DNA of 64,000 nt from Mucilaginibacter sp. (lineage in GTDB: Bacteria > Bacteroidota > Bacteroidia > Sphingobacteriales > Sphingobacteriaceae). Of the stretch, positions 16,883-26,154 are shown piece by piece. The position numbers and the translations under genes are program-made. The notes under the pieces are model-generated. The model did no database searches, was not told the origin of the DNA, and saw nothing but the letters and a program-made list of their open reading frames with translations. Within the stretch, counting starts at the first letter, position 1, and every line of letters begins with the position of its first letter. The stretch is taken from the NCBI RefSeq assembly GCF_025359345.1, contig NZ_JANYGQ010000033.1, forward strand, positions 124,001 through 188,000, read 5' to 3'.

Positions 16883-16932
16883 TGCTTTTATGTTGGTCTG
16901 TTTGTTTTTAAAAATTGATTTTAAATATTACG

Positions 16933-17550
16933 TCACCAGGTAGCCTGTATGCTTTGTTTTACAAAATCGCTGCTGACTACTGTGGCGAATTCATTATTGA
17001 GGCTTGCCAGTGCTGTTTCGTGGATAAGTTCGGCGGAGTAGTTTCGCCCGTTTGTTCCTTTTTTATTGAAGGTGGCAGTAGCATCGGCAACCAAAAAGGT
17101 CTCATAACCTAAATTGCCAGCCATGCGTGTAGTTGTTGAAACGCAATGGTCGGTAGTTAGCCCAACAATTACCAGCGTCGTTATTTTAGCATCATCAAGC
17201 CTGGCTTTTAAATCGGTGCCGATGAAGGCACTGTTTACATTTTTTTGTATTACCGGCTCGCCTTCGGCCGGAGTAACCATTTCATTAAACCGGTTGCCGG
17301 GATTTGTTTCATGCAGCGGAGAAGTTAATGTTGATGAGCAGTGCTGTATGTGAAAGAGTGGCAGCCCATGCTCCCGCCATAATTGTAGAAGTTCACTTGC
17401 GCGTAACACAGCGTCCGGGTTGTTTCGCTGACCGCCCCAGTATTCAATATCGTCAAATGCCTGTTGAATGTCGACGAGGATTAATGCCGGGCGGGCTGCT
17501 TTAGTTATGATGGTTGATTCTTTTGGTTTATTGCTATCTGTATTTTCCAT
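16933..17550 (-). CDS. Isochorismatase-family cysteine hydrolase
   Basis: 205-residue cytoplasmic hydrolase. The triad is visible: Asp in LILVDIQQAFDD, Lys in IQKNVNSAF and Cys in TTDHCVSTTTR. Family members hydrolyse isochorismate, nicotinamide or amides; the substrate cannot be read here. It faces the LysR gene across a 154-bp divergent region, so that regulator probably controls it. Confidence 0.88.
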   Translation of the reverse strand: MENTDSNKPKESTIITKAARPALILVDIQQAFDDIEYWGGQRNNPDAVLRASELLQLWREHGLPLFHIQHCSSTLTSPLHETNPGNRFNEMVTPAEGEPVIQKNVNSAFIGTDLKARLDDAKITTLVIVGLTTDHCVSTTTRMAGNLGYETFLVADATATFNKKGTNGRNYSAELIHETALASLNNEFATVVSSDFVKQSIQATW

Positions 17551-17710
17551 TCTTTATAACGTTATTCAGGGCGGCGTTCGAAAGTCAAAATGAAATTATT
17601 CCGATTTGCCATAGATTTCTTTCGCCGTTTGTTTAAACAAAGCAACACCCTTTTATTGATAAAATAAAATACTTAATTTTGATTGATTAATAACTTATTT
17701 TGATTTGAAT

Positions 17711-18574
17711 GTGGATATTCAGCAGCTGAAAAATTTTCTTATTTTATGTGATACCCTCAATTACAGGAAAGCAGCCGAACAGATAAATATTGTACAGCCC
17801 GCATTGAGCAGGCAAATACAACTGCTGGAGATCGAGATTGGCGCCCTGTTGTTTAACCGTAGTAACCGGGCGGTTACTTTAACCGATGCCGGTGTGTTTT
17901 TCAAAAAGGAAGCCGACAGGATTTTGCAGGATTTGAACAAAACAATTGTTCATACCGCACGGCTGCATAATGGCGAAGCGGGCGAGGTGAGGGTTACTCA
18001 TTCAAGCTCGGCTATGAATACCGTCGTGCCATCCTTTTTGGTTAAGGTGAAACAAAAATGGCCGCAACTTAAAACCATTGCCCAGGAAACCTCGAACCAC
18101 CAGCAAATGGAGATGTTGCTGGCACGGAAATCAGACATGGGTGTAGCGCCAAATATCGGCCTTCCGGCTGAGGTAAACTCCAGAGTTTTGTACCGCGAGA
18201 ATTTTGCATTGATTTTACCGGTTAACCACCCGCTGGCTGGTAAGGAGTTAACAGACTTATCCATATTAAGAGACGAACCGTTTATTTTACCGCAGGCAAC
18301 CACCTGTGTTAATTATATGGCTACCATATTGCAGTTGTGCCAGGGTTTTGGCTTCAAGCCAAATGTGGCGCACGAGTCGGCGCACTCAACAGGAGTATTG
18401 CGGTTGGTTGAGGCTGGCCTTGGTATTTCTATTGAGCCTGTATCTTCGGTAAAAGGTACGGATATGAATGTAAGATTGATCGAATTAAAAAACGTGCCGC
18501 AAAAGGCGGAGATGATTCTTTTCTGGTTAAAGGAACGCGAGACAGAGTTGGGCCGGTTTATTGAGATGTTTTGA
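17711..18574 (+). CDS. LysR-family transcription regulator
   Basis: About 287 residues. Winged helix-turn-helix at the N-terminus (NYRKAAEQINIVQPALSRQIQLL), then a substrate-binding domain with ILPVNHPLAG and a C-terminal IELKNVPQ. I favour the GTG at 17711 (MDIQQLKNF, the usual LysR beginning) over the TTG at 17705, which adds two residues. Divergent from the isochorismatase and M24 genes, its likely targets. Confidence 0.9.
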   Translation: MDIQQLKNFLILCDTLNYRKAAEQINIVQPALSRQIQLLEIEIGALLFNRSNRAVTLTDAGVFFKKEADRILQDLNKTIVHTARLHNGEAGEVRVTHSSSAMNTVVPSFLVKVKQKWPQLKTIAQETSNHQQMEMLLARKSDMGVAPNIGLPAEVNSRVLYRENFALILPVNHPLAGKELTDLSILRDEPFILPQATTCVNYMATILQLCQGFGFKPNVAHESAHSTGVLRLVEAGLGISIEPVSSVKGTDMNVRLIELKNVPQKAEMILFWLKERETELGRFIEMF

Positions 18575-18655
18575 TGGATATGCGCCGGGTTTGCAATTAC
18601 GCTGCCAATGGTTACCTTAGAGCATAATTTAATTACCCAATTCTAAACCTTACCC

Positions 18656-19201
18656 ATGGACAGAACCCTAAAAATCTACACCAAAACCGACCACCTTTTT
18701 GCTGAATTTGTATTTAGCTACAACCACCCGCGACAGGCCACGGCACACTATACCCAATACCACCGCCTGTATAACGATGACGAGGAAGATGAAAACAAAT
18801 CGGTTTACCCGGGTTTTGATACGGAAACATACCTTGATTTCAGGCAGTTCGACTCAATAGAACAAATTAAAAACTATGATATTGAAGTAGCGAAAAAGGA
18901 ATTGGGGCGTGATATGACTGATCCGCGCGGGTACAATTATGTATATGACGCCACCCCGGTGCTGCTGCGTTATATTGTTACTAACCGCATTGGCGGTATG
19001 GTAAACATTTTGTTCAGCTTTGCAGGAAATACCAAAGAGGTGAAATTTTTGTCGGCTGTTCATCCCAGGTTTGATTTTGATATTTCTTCAAACAGCCTGG
19101 AAACCAACATCAATTGCATAACCCGGATTCCGTTGTATGTCGACCGCGATGTTTGGGAGATAAGCAGCCGCGATTTGAAACGGTTGGAGCCGTGGTATTG
19201 A
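18656..19201 (+). CDS. Hypothetical protein, 181 residues
   Basis: Not recognised. It is soluble, without signal peptide or membrane span, acidic near residue 42 (DDEEDENK), rich in Tyr and Asp, with an alternating beta pattern and a C-terminal DRDVWEISSRDLKRLEPWY. Codon use is like its neighbours and the frame is clean. A REP-like repeat begins 14 bp after the stop. No operon partner is evident. Confidence 0.75.
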   Translation: MDRTLKIYTKTDHLFAEFVFSYNHPRQATAHYTQYHRLYNDDEEDENKSVYPGFDTETYLDFRQFDSIEQIKNYDIEVAKKELGRDMTDPRGYNYVYDATPVLLRYIVTNRIGGMVNILFSFAGNTKEVKFLSAVHPRFDFDISSNSLETNINCITRIPLYVDRDVWEISSRDLKRLEPWY

Positions 19202-19214
19202 CAAATTTTTCAAT

Positions 19215-19239
19215 GTAGAGACGCAATATTTTTCGTCTC
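19215..19239. repeat. REP-like palindrome, copy 1 (degenerate)
   Basis: GTAGAGACGCAA followed by a short AT centre and TTCGTCTC. It matches the two copies at 60380 and 60444 and has one imperfect arm. Confidence 0.6.
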
Positions 19240-19298
19240 CCACAGATAGGTAATTAACAATTGTTTACTGGGAATAATGATAACCTATGCGCGGGAGA

Positions 19299-19715
19299 CT
19301 AAATCTTGTCCCTAAAATATAATGCCGCCAACGTACACACCCCCGCAAGGGCAGAAAATGCCGCAGCAAACGCAAAAAAGTAAACATATTCTAAAACGGC
19401 CATTGCCAGTAAAAACACGCTCAGTAACCCTACAAATCTGCCAAATAAGTTGTTCGCGGCATCCCCGGACAAAAACCATAGCAATGCGCTAATCAGCAAT
19501 AATACGCCAATCATTATAAAGCCATAACCATTAAAAAACAAAGCCAGCGTTACCTGCCTGCCCATAAATCCAAAATGCACTGTTTCCATTCCTTTAACAA
19601 CTTGTGCAACGGCCGCGTTGGGGGCATCGTTCCAGGTAAGTGCACCCATTGTGTGCCCTGCGGTATGTAAAAGCATTAGTATTGATGCAATACGCAATAA
19701 TATTTTTGGTTTCAT
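19299..19715 (-). CDS. Four-span membrane protein in ArsR-SRPBCC operon
   Basis: 138 residues with four hydrophobic segments, beginning MKPKILLRIASILMLLHTAGH; the histidines and Gly near HTAGHTMG and the ETVHFGFMG loop are the only polar features. It resembles LIC_13387-type membrane proteins of unknown function, not firmly. It follows the SRPBCC gene after one base and so belongs to the ArsR-controlled operon. Confidence 0.75.
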   Translation of the reverse strand: MKPKILLRIASILMLLHTAGHTMGALTWNDAPNAAVAQVVKGMETVHFGFMGRQVTLALFFNGYGFIMIGVLLLISALLWFLSGDAANNLFGRFVGLLSVFLLAMAVLEYVYFFAFAAAFSALAGVCTLAALYFRDKI

Positions 19716-19716
19716 T

Positions 19717-20190
19717 TTACAAAGTGTTGGCTTGTTCAGTAACGTTTTTATACAGATTTATAATTAGGCCCCAGCCCTCGTCCATACTCTCGAAAGTTTT
19801 GCCGCCACTGCCGAGCCTGTCGAGGTTTCTGTGCTCAAATTTCACCATGGTCTTTTTAGGGCCGTCCGGTATAAAATTTACTTCAACTTCGGTCATTAGT
19901 TCCGGGTCGAACTGAAATTCACCATTTATTTGCCAGGCCAAACCGAGAAAGCTATTCGGGTCCCAGTTCAACACATAGCCAATATTGGCTTCGCTACCGT
20001 CTTCATGGCGGGTGTACCAGCGACCGTTCAAGCCGGGTTCCACCACCATTTCAATCATCGGTGCTTTGCCGATATGATGTGTGCGTGGCCACCATAAATC
20101 CATCTTTTCGCTAAAAACTTTAAAAGCCGTGGCTTGCGAGGCTTCAACAATAACCTCCTTTTTTATTGTTGCGATTTCTACATTATTCAT
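19717..20190 (-). CDS. SRPBCC/AHSA1-type protein
   Basis: 157 residues with the START-like helix-grip fold: IKKEVIVEASQATAFKVFSEKMDLWWP at the start, GLNGRWYTRHEDGSEANIGYVL in the middle, TMVKFEHRNLDRLG and a long C-terminal helix region. These proteins bind hydrophobic ligands; in ArsR operons their role is unknown. The start overlaps the ArsR gene by 8 bp. Confidence 0.85.
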   Translation of the reverse strand: MNNVEIATIKKEVIVEASQATAFKVFSEKMDLWWPRTHHIGKAPMIEMVVEPGLNGRWYTRHEDGSEANIGYVLNWDPNSFLGLAWQINGEFQFDPELMTEVEVNFIPDGPKKTMVKFEHRNLDRLGSGGKTFESMDEGWGLIINLYKNVTEQANTL

Positions 20191-20500
20191 TTTCTTTTTC
20201 AGTTTGTTCTGCTGCTAATTTGAATGCGGCCAGCGCTGTATCCCAAAACTTGTCTAAATAGTTACGCATGGCTAAAATCCCTTCCTGGTTAATTTGATAA
20301 ATGTTTTTTGTGCCCTGCTGATTTATGCTTATCAGCTTTGCCTCGCGCAACACTTTTAAATGTTGTGACACCGCAGGCCGGCTAACTTGTAATCCTTCGG
20401 CTATATGTACCACTGCCAGCGGCCGGTCGCGGAGTTTTTCAAAAATCATTCTCCGGGTAGGGTCGCCCAATGCGTTAAATGCTCTCTCACTGTTGCTCAT
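20183..20500 (-). CDS. ArsR-family repressor
   Basis: 105-residue winged helix protein: RAFNALGDPTRRMIFEKLRDRPLAVV, then LQVSRPAVSQHLKVLREAKL as the helix-turn-helix. No cysteine metal site is visible, so it belongs to the metal-free ArsR group often paired with SRPBCC genes. First gene of a three-gene operon. Upstream at 20519-20554 are two TAAGT/ACTTAC-type half sites that could be its operator. Confidence 0.88.
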   Translation of the reverse strand: MSNSERAFNALGDPTRRMIFEKLRDRPLAVVHIAEGLQVSRPAVSQHLKVLREAKLISINQQGTKNIYQINQEGILAMRNYLDKFWDTALAAFKLAAEQTEKENE

Positions 20501-20628
20501 ATATTCAAAATTAAAAGTAAGTATTAACTTACCGTTAGTACAAACTTACCAATAGTATTTTAAAATGCAAGAGAAAATTAAAAAAAAATGATCGGCTGCC
20601 AACCTGGGTGCTTCTCGCTGTATCTCCA

Positions 20629-20645
20629 TTAATTTAATGTTAATA
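20629..20645 (+). promoter_or_regulatory. TTAAT direct repeats upstream of TonB operon
   Basis: TTAATT (20629) and TTAATA (20640) lie 11 bp apart, with further TTAA at 20646, 20661 and 20668. The 11-bp phase resembles PhoP-type response-regulator sites of other phyla, but the region is AT-rich and chance is possible. Confidence 0.25.
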
Positions 20646-20789
20646 TTAAATTGGCCAGTATTAACAATTAAAGACCTGCCTCCACTAAATATTATCGGCA
20701 GATTATTATTGCGTTAAGGAATTATTGGAGGCGCGCTAATTCAGAATTTACACAGAATTCGGGCGGTTCCTTTGAGGAAAATACCCTTA

Positions 20790-23621
20790 ATGAAACTAAC
20801 GTATACTTGCTTATTCGTCCTCTTTTCCGTTTCTTTTTCTTTCGCATCTACCATTTCAGGCTATATTTTTGATAAAAGCGCTAATGAACAACTGGTAGGG
20901 GCTACAGTAACCCTGGCGCCCGGTAATTTCAAAGCATCCTCCATGCTTAATGGCAAATACCAGGTAAATAATGTTACGCCCGGCAGTTATAGAATTAAGG
21001 TGTCTTTTATAGGCTACCGGCCTATTGATACCACATTGGTGGTTAGCGCCGGCTCGGATATCAGGCTTAACTTTTACATGGTTTCTGCAAATTCAAGCTT
21101 GAACGAAGTCGTTGTAACCGCAAAAAGCAATAAGGAATCTGATCAATATTCAAAACGGGCAGAGCAGCGTGCAAATAATGTGATGAACATTGTTTCGGCC
21201 AACTCGATCGCTATTTCGCCTGATATTACAGTGGCTAACGTAATGGCCCGTGTTTCGGGTGTTTCGGTGGAACGCGGCAATACCGGCGATGGGCAATTTG
21301 CCATTATACGGGGCATGGACCCACGCTATAATACCACCCTGATAAATGGTGTAAAAATACCGAGCCCGGATAACAAGCAACGGTATGTGCCCCTGGATAT
21401 ATTCCCTTCGGATTTAATAGAGCGTATTGAGGTATCAAAATCGCTAACACCCGATATGGAAGGTGATGCATCGGGCGGGGTAATAAATATGGTGATGAAA
21501 ACTGCCCCCGACCAATTACGTATCGAGGGAAATTTGGGTGCCGGTTACAGCCAGTTGTTTTCGATGCGGCCGTTCCAGGGCTTTAACAATTCAACGGTAA
21601 ACTCAAAATCGCCTGCGGAGATATTGGGGATTGGAGTGCCTGCTGCAATTAGCGATTTCCCCTATCAAAACCTGATTACTTCATCAACAAAGACGCCAGT
21701 CAACAGCAATTTTAGTTTAACAGTAGGCGACAGGTTTTTAAATAAAAAACTGGGCGTTATTTTCTCAGGCAGCTATCAGAATACTTACGCCGGGAACAAC
21801 ACATCACGCCTGGTTGAAAACGCAACGTTGGGCCCTGCGCATGGTCCGGATGCAGAAATGACTCAAGTTTTCCCCGATTACCTGAATCGGCAGTATTCGT
21901 CGTTAACCAACAGACTGGGGTTGGTTTCAAATATCGATTATAAGTTTAATAAGGATAACTCGATAAGCTTGTTTGGCATATACGCGCAACTGAATGAAAA
22001 CAGGGTGAGGATTACCGATGACCTGCTTTTAGGCAATTATTCGTACCATGGATATACAGGGGGCTTCCAGGAAAGTTATGAAACACAAACCAGGAAGCAA
22101 TTGCAAAGCATTTACAGTGCCATACTGCATGGGGATAATAAACTCGCCGATTCATTTACTGCAAATTGGTCGGTTGCCTTCTCGCAGGCTAAGCAGGAGT
22201 TACCAGACATGGCAACTTTCGAAACTACGCAGCAAATTAGCCCCAATACATCAGGAACGGCCACGTCACTTACTTATGGTCCCCTGGCTGTTCGGCCTGA
22301 AAGTCGCCAATGGTCGCACAATACAGATAAGGATATATCAGGTTACCTGAATCTGAAATATGATACTAAAATAAACGACCATAAAACCCTATTTCTTTTA
22401 GGAGGAATGGTTAGGCATAAAACGCGCGACAATTTTGATAATACCTATCATTTGAACGCTCCGCCCGATCAGGATTCAACCTACCAAAAATATGTTTCGA
22501 TACCCGCTTCAAAATTTGCATTTATTCCAACTTCGGATGCTGTAGGTAATGCGGCGAGCAACGCTGGCGTGTACACGTTTACCGAAAATGTGGAAGCTGG
22601 CTACGCGGGGGCAAAGTATTTCATAAACGACCGGTTTGATGTGTTATTTGGCCTGAGGGTGGAGAGTACCAGCCAGGTTTACGATTCGTCGCTGCCGGCT
22701 ACTATTGCAGGAAAAACAGCCAACATCAGTTACCTGGATTTTTTACCGAGCCTGAATGCTAAATACGGTTTGAGCAAAAACCAGGCACTGCGTTTGTCTT
22801 ATTTTCGATCGATACTGCGCCCGGGTTTTTCTGACCTGATCCCTTACCTGGATAACACAGGCTTTGGTCAGGATAATTTCCCTACCCAGGGTAACCCTGC
22901 GCTGCAGCATTCGGTGATCGACAATTTTGATTTCAGGTACGAGGTATTCCCGAGTGGGCTTGATCAATTTATGGTTGGGGCATTTTACAAAAACATAGCG
23001 AACCCTATCGAGTACGCCCTGGTGCAGACAAATTTTTCGGCCGATTTGACGCTTAGCCCATACAATTTTGGTACCGCGCATAATTATGGGGTGGAAATGG
23101 TTTTCAGGAAATTTTTTGGCGACGTTGGTGTATCCGGTAATTATACCTACACCCATTCGCTCATCAATTCGACCAAAGAATTTGATTACAACGACCCGGC
23201 CGATAACACATTTCACAAAACGTTTGTGAACCAGCCCAGGCCGCTGCAAGGGCAGGCTGCCCATATAGGCAACGTATCGCTTTTATATAAAAACACCAAA
23301 AACGGATTGGATGCCCAACTTGCCTTTGTTTACACCGGCGAAAGGATCAATACACTCTCGCTTTACAAAGACCTTGATAACTGGGAACGCCCCACACTCA
23401 ATCTCGATTTTTCGGCTCAAAAAGAGTTTAGCCAACATTACATCATCTACATAAAAGTAAACAACCTGTTAAATACGCCGTACCGGTTAGTAGTTAAGCA
23501 GCAAAACAAAGCATACAGCGGCGACAATAAACTGCCCATACAGGATAGCCCTAACTATGCAACTATCGAAAACGATAAATTTTACTCAAGGTACCTGCTT
23601 GGCTTCAGGTTCAAGTTTTAA
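20790..23621 (+). CDS. TonB-dependent outer-membrane receptor
   Basis: 943 residues. Signal peptide to about residue 20 (LFVLFSVSFSFAS), then a CarboxypepD_reg-like domain (ISGYIFDKSANEQLVGATV), a plug domain with GQFAIIRGMDPRYNTTLING, and a long beta-barrel ending in the C-terminal FYSRYLLGFRFKF. I use the ATG at 20790, which begins the signal peptide; a TTG at 20772 adds six residues. No SusD partner follows; instead three exported proteins follow within 60 bp each, so the receptor probably takes up something the downstream enzymes release. The ligand is unknown. Confidence 0.9.
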   Translation: MKLTYTCLFVLFSVSFSFASTISGYIFDKSANEQLVGATVTLAPGNFKASSMLNGKYQVNNVTPGSYRIKVSFIGYRPIDTTLVVSAGSDIRLNFYMVSANSSLNEVVVTAKSNKESDQYSKRAEQRANNVMNIVSANSIAISPDITVANVMARVSGVSVERGNTGDGQFAIIRGMDPRYNTTLINGVKIPSPDNKQRYVPLDIFPSDLIERIEVSKSLTPDMEGDASGGVINMVMKTAPDQLRIEGNLGAGYSQLFSMRPFQGFNNSTVNSKSPAEILGIGVPAAISDFPYQNLITSSTKTPVNSNFSLTVGDRFLNKKLGVIFSGSYQNTYAGNNTSRLVENATLGPAHGPDAEMTQVFPDYLNRQYSSLTNRLGLVSNIDYKFNKDNSISLFGIYAQLNENRVRITDDLLLGNYSYHGYTGGFQESYETQTRKQLQSIYSAILHGDNKLADSFTANWSVAFSQAKQELPDMATFETTQQISPNTSGTATSLTYGPLAVRPESRQWSHNTDKDISGYLNLKYDTKINDHKTLFLLGGMVRHKTRDNFDNTYHLNAPPDQDSTYQKYVSIPASKFAFIPTSDAVGNAASNAGVYTFTENVEAGYAGAKYFINDRFDVLFGLRVESTSQVYDSSLPATIAGKTANISYLDFLPSLNAKYGLSKNQALRLSYFRSILRPGFSDLIPYLDNTGFGQDNFPTQGNPALQHSVIDNFDFRYEVFPSGLDQFMVGAFYKNIANPIEYALVQTNFSADLTLSPYNFGTAHNYGVEMVFRKFFGDVGVSGNYTYTHSLINSTKEFDYNDPADNTFHKTFVNQPRPLQGQAAHIGNVSLLYKNTKNGLDAQLAFVYTGERINTLSLYKDLDNWERPTLNLDFSAQKEFSQHYIIYIKVNNLLNTPYRLVVKQQNKAYSGDNKLPIQDSPNYATIENDKFYSRYLLGFRFKF

Positions 23622-23679
23622 TAAACAATCAATTAACAACAAATAGTATATCAATTAAAATTTAACAACCCCACTAAAC

Positions 23680-25107
23680 ATGAAAAACTTAAGAAATGCT
23701 TTTTATCTGCTTTCTTTGCTTGCATTTGCATCATGCAGCAAGAAGGATAAGGCAGTAATTTCGGTGCCGCTATTGCAGGTAGGCAAGCCGGTTAGCAATG
23801 CTGCGCCACTATCGGGCGCAATTAAAGGCACAATGCTAGCTAGCCAAACTTATACAGTATCGGGCGACGTAACTATCAATGCAGGCGATACACTTTTAAT
23901 ACAAAAGGGCGTAAAGGTTAATATGACCAATGCAGCAAATTTTATTGTTAAAGGAACGCTTATAAGCCTTGGGACAAAGGACGCGCCGATAACAATTTCC
24001 GATCCTACTAAAACAAAAACTACCGGTAATTCTTCAGCCGCTACCGATCCTGCTTATGTAGGTGGATGGGGCGGAATTTATTGCGATGTAACCTGTCCGT
24101 TGCTGGTAATTAAGTGGACGCACCTTGATTTTGGAGGTGCAGGCCTTGCCGCTCCGCCTTTCAATGGCCCATCAACCGGCGATCAGTATATTGTGTACTG
24201 GCAAAACCCTAACGGTGTGTTTGTTTTGGAAGATTCATGGTTATATGGCTCGCCGGATGATGCAGTACGTTTCTATGGTGGCCACATTAATATGATGAGG
24301 AACACGCTTGAAAAGTGCGGTGGCACAGGAGGCGACGGGTTTAATGCTAAAGGCGGAACCCAGGGCAACATGGCTTACAACCTGATTATCGGTGGCGCAA
24401 CCAACGGAACCAAATCAGCAAATGATGGTGCTAAAGGCTCAATTCAAACCCAGATAGCCATGTACAATAATACCTATGTGAATGATGGTTTCAGGAATAC
24501 GGGTACTTATGGCGCACGCAGCGGTTCTATCGAGGTGGAAAATAACTCACGGGCTTATGCATATAACAACCTTATTGTTGACTGTAACTTTGGTGTAAGA
24601 ATAGCCGGTGGTAATAACGTAACAGCTAAGGTATACCTTGCTGACACATTAAACCATGCCGACGGCCCTATCAACAAAACTTCGTACGGTTACAATTTCT
24701 ATTATGCTGACAACACGGCGCAGGCTAACCAGATCGTGCCGACTAACGTAGCCCAAGCTGTTGTTACTCATCCGCAATCAACTGATATCCCTAATATGGC
24801 ATCGTTCCTGGGCGCAACTTATACTTTTGGTTTTAAATATGACGGTACCTCGCTGGTGGGCAAAAACAATCCTATGTTTGTTAATTACCCGCTTCCAAAC
24901 CTCAATTTTGCAAACCAGGCATCTGTTGATGGCTTTAATTTCCACCTGCAACCTGGCTCTCCTGCAGCAGGCAAAGGTACAACTACTGCGTTTTCGCCTA
25001 TTACCAGTGGAATCCCTATCAGCGATAATTTCGGATCAAGCGGTATCACTCCTCCGGGAAAAGATATCGGTTGCTTCCAATTAGACGGTACCGGTAATCA
25101 CCACTAA
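23680..25107 (+). CDS. Parallel beta-helix lipoprotein
   Basis: 475 residues. Lipobox LAFASC at about 15-20, so membrane-anchored. From residue 55 the text is typical of right-handed beta-helix proteins: GDVTINAGDTLLIQKGVKV, FIVKGTLISLGTKDAPI, and repeated NN-rich turns (YNNTYVND, ENNSRAYAYNN). Such proteins often bind or cleave polysaccharides, but no lyase catalytic set could be identified. 58 bp behind the TonB receptor in the same direction. Confidence 0.85.
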   Translation: MKNLRNAFYLLSLLAFASCSKKDKAVISVPLLQVGKPVSNAAPLSGAIKGTMLASQTYTVSGDVTINAGDTLLIQKGVKVNMTNAANFIVKGTLISLGTKDAPITISDPTKTKTTGNSSAATDPAYVGGWGGIYCDVTCPLLVIKWTHLDFGGAGLAAPPFNGPSTGDQYIVYWQNPNGVFVLEDSWLYGSPDDAVRFYGGHINMMRNTLEKCGGTGGDGFNAKGGTQGNMAYNLIIGGATNGTKSANDGAKGSIQTQIAMYNNTYVNDGFRNTGTYGARSGSIEVENNSRAYAYNNLIVDCNFGVRIAGGNNVTAKVYLADTLNHADGPINKTSYGYNFYYADNTAQANQIVPTNVAQAVVTHPQSTDIPNMASFLGATYTFGFKYDGTSLVGKNNPMFVNYPLPNLNFANQASVDGFNFHLQPGSPAAGKGTTTAFSPITSGIPISDNFGSSGITPPGKDIGCFQLDGTGNHH

Positions 25108-25129
25108 TCAATAATTAAACATAATTAAC

Positions 25130-26140
25130 ATGACAACCCGCTTTTATAAAAATATCATCACAAGTTTTATTAAAAGCGGGTTGTTCTGCTTTTTGCTGTT
25201 GTTCTTGTTTTCATGCAAAAAGGGCGGTATTGCCGGTAACAATTCCTCTGATACCATTCCGGTTAAAACGCAGCCTGTAGTATTTTTAACGCCTACCTAC
25301 GACCCGTTGTCCCTTGATACGACAACGGCATTTAATAGTGCACCTGTAGTTAAAAATCTGTCACGTACCGACCTTGTAGAAATTTCGGGCGTAGCGGCAA
25401 GCCGTGTTAATCCCGGAATATTGTACATTCATAACGATAGCGGTAACCTAAACCAGGTTTACCTTACCGACGGTACGGGTGCCGACAAAGGCACATTAAA
25501 CTTAGTACCGGTAAGCAACCGCGATTGGGAAGACATTGCTGTAGGCCCCGGCCCGGTTGGCGGCAAAAGTTATGTATACGTGGCTGATATTGGCGATAAT
25601 GATTCAAAATACAAATCAATATTTATTTACCGTTTCGTGGAACCTGATCTGGCTGGTAAGATAAAGCCTGTGCTAAACATTGATACCGTTGATAAAATTG
25701 AACTAAAATACCCGGATGGGCCGCGCAACGCTGAAACCCTGATGGTTGACCCGCAGACTAAGGATATTTATATTGCCAGTAAAGAAAGCAACACATCAAA
25801 AATATATGTGGCCCATTACCCGCAAAATACTTCCGCAGGTACGGTAATGACACCTGTTGTGAAATTACTATTCAATAAAGCCACCGGCGGAGATATTTCG
25901 CCGGATGGGACGGAGATATTGCTGAGAAGTAAAGAACTTGTGTGGTACTGGAAACTTTCGGACGGAACAGGCATTAGTGCCGGGCTATTAACAAAACCAG
26001 ATCACGCACCTTACGCTAGCAATGAGCCACAGGGCGAAGGTATTGGCTTTGCTGCCGACGGTTCTGGTTATTTTACAACTACTGAAGTAAGAGACTACCC
26101 CGGAAACCCGGCTACGATTTCATTTTATAAAAGAAAATAA
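25130..26140 (+). CDS. Beta-propeller-like lipoprotein
   Basis: 336 residues with lipobox LFSC near residue 29. The body repeats beta-propeller-like blades: EISGVAASRVNPGILYIHND, NRDWEDIAVGPGP, YVYVADIGDND, GPRNAETLMVDPQTKDIYIASKE and GEGIGFAADGSGYFTTTE. The NAETL and EGIGF blocks are like those of propellers annotated as phytase-like esterase or SdiA-regulated-like. Activity unproven. It lies between the beta-helix lipoprotein and the metallophosphoesterase, so it may help process an organic phosphate or bind substrate. Confidence 0.78.
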   Translation: MTTRFYKNIITSFIKSGLFCFLLLFLFSCKKGGIAGNNSSDTIPVKTQPVVFLTPTYDPLSLDTTTAFNSAPVVKNLSRTDLVEISGVAASRVNPGILYIHNDSGNLNQVYLTDGTGADKGTLNLVPVSNRDWEDIAVGPGPVGGKSYVYVADIGDNDSKYKSIFIYRFVEPDLAGKIKPVLNIDTVDKIELKYPDGPRNAETLMVDPQTKDIYIASKESNTSKIYVAHYPQNTSAGTVMTPVVKLLFNKATGGDISPDGTEILLRSKELVWYWKLSDGTGISAGLLTKPDHAPYASNEPQGEGIGFAADGSGYFTTTEVRDYPGNPATISFYKRK

Positions 26141-26154
26141 TTAATAAGCCCGGT

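Noticed and set aside
22743-23264. 173-residue minus-strand frame
   Set aside because: Lies opposite the TonB receptor barrel, with no motif of its own.
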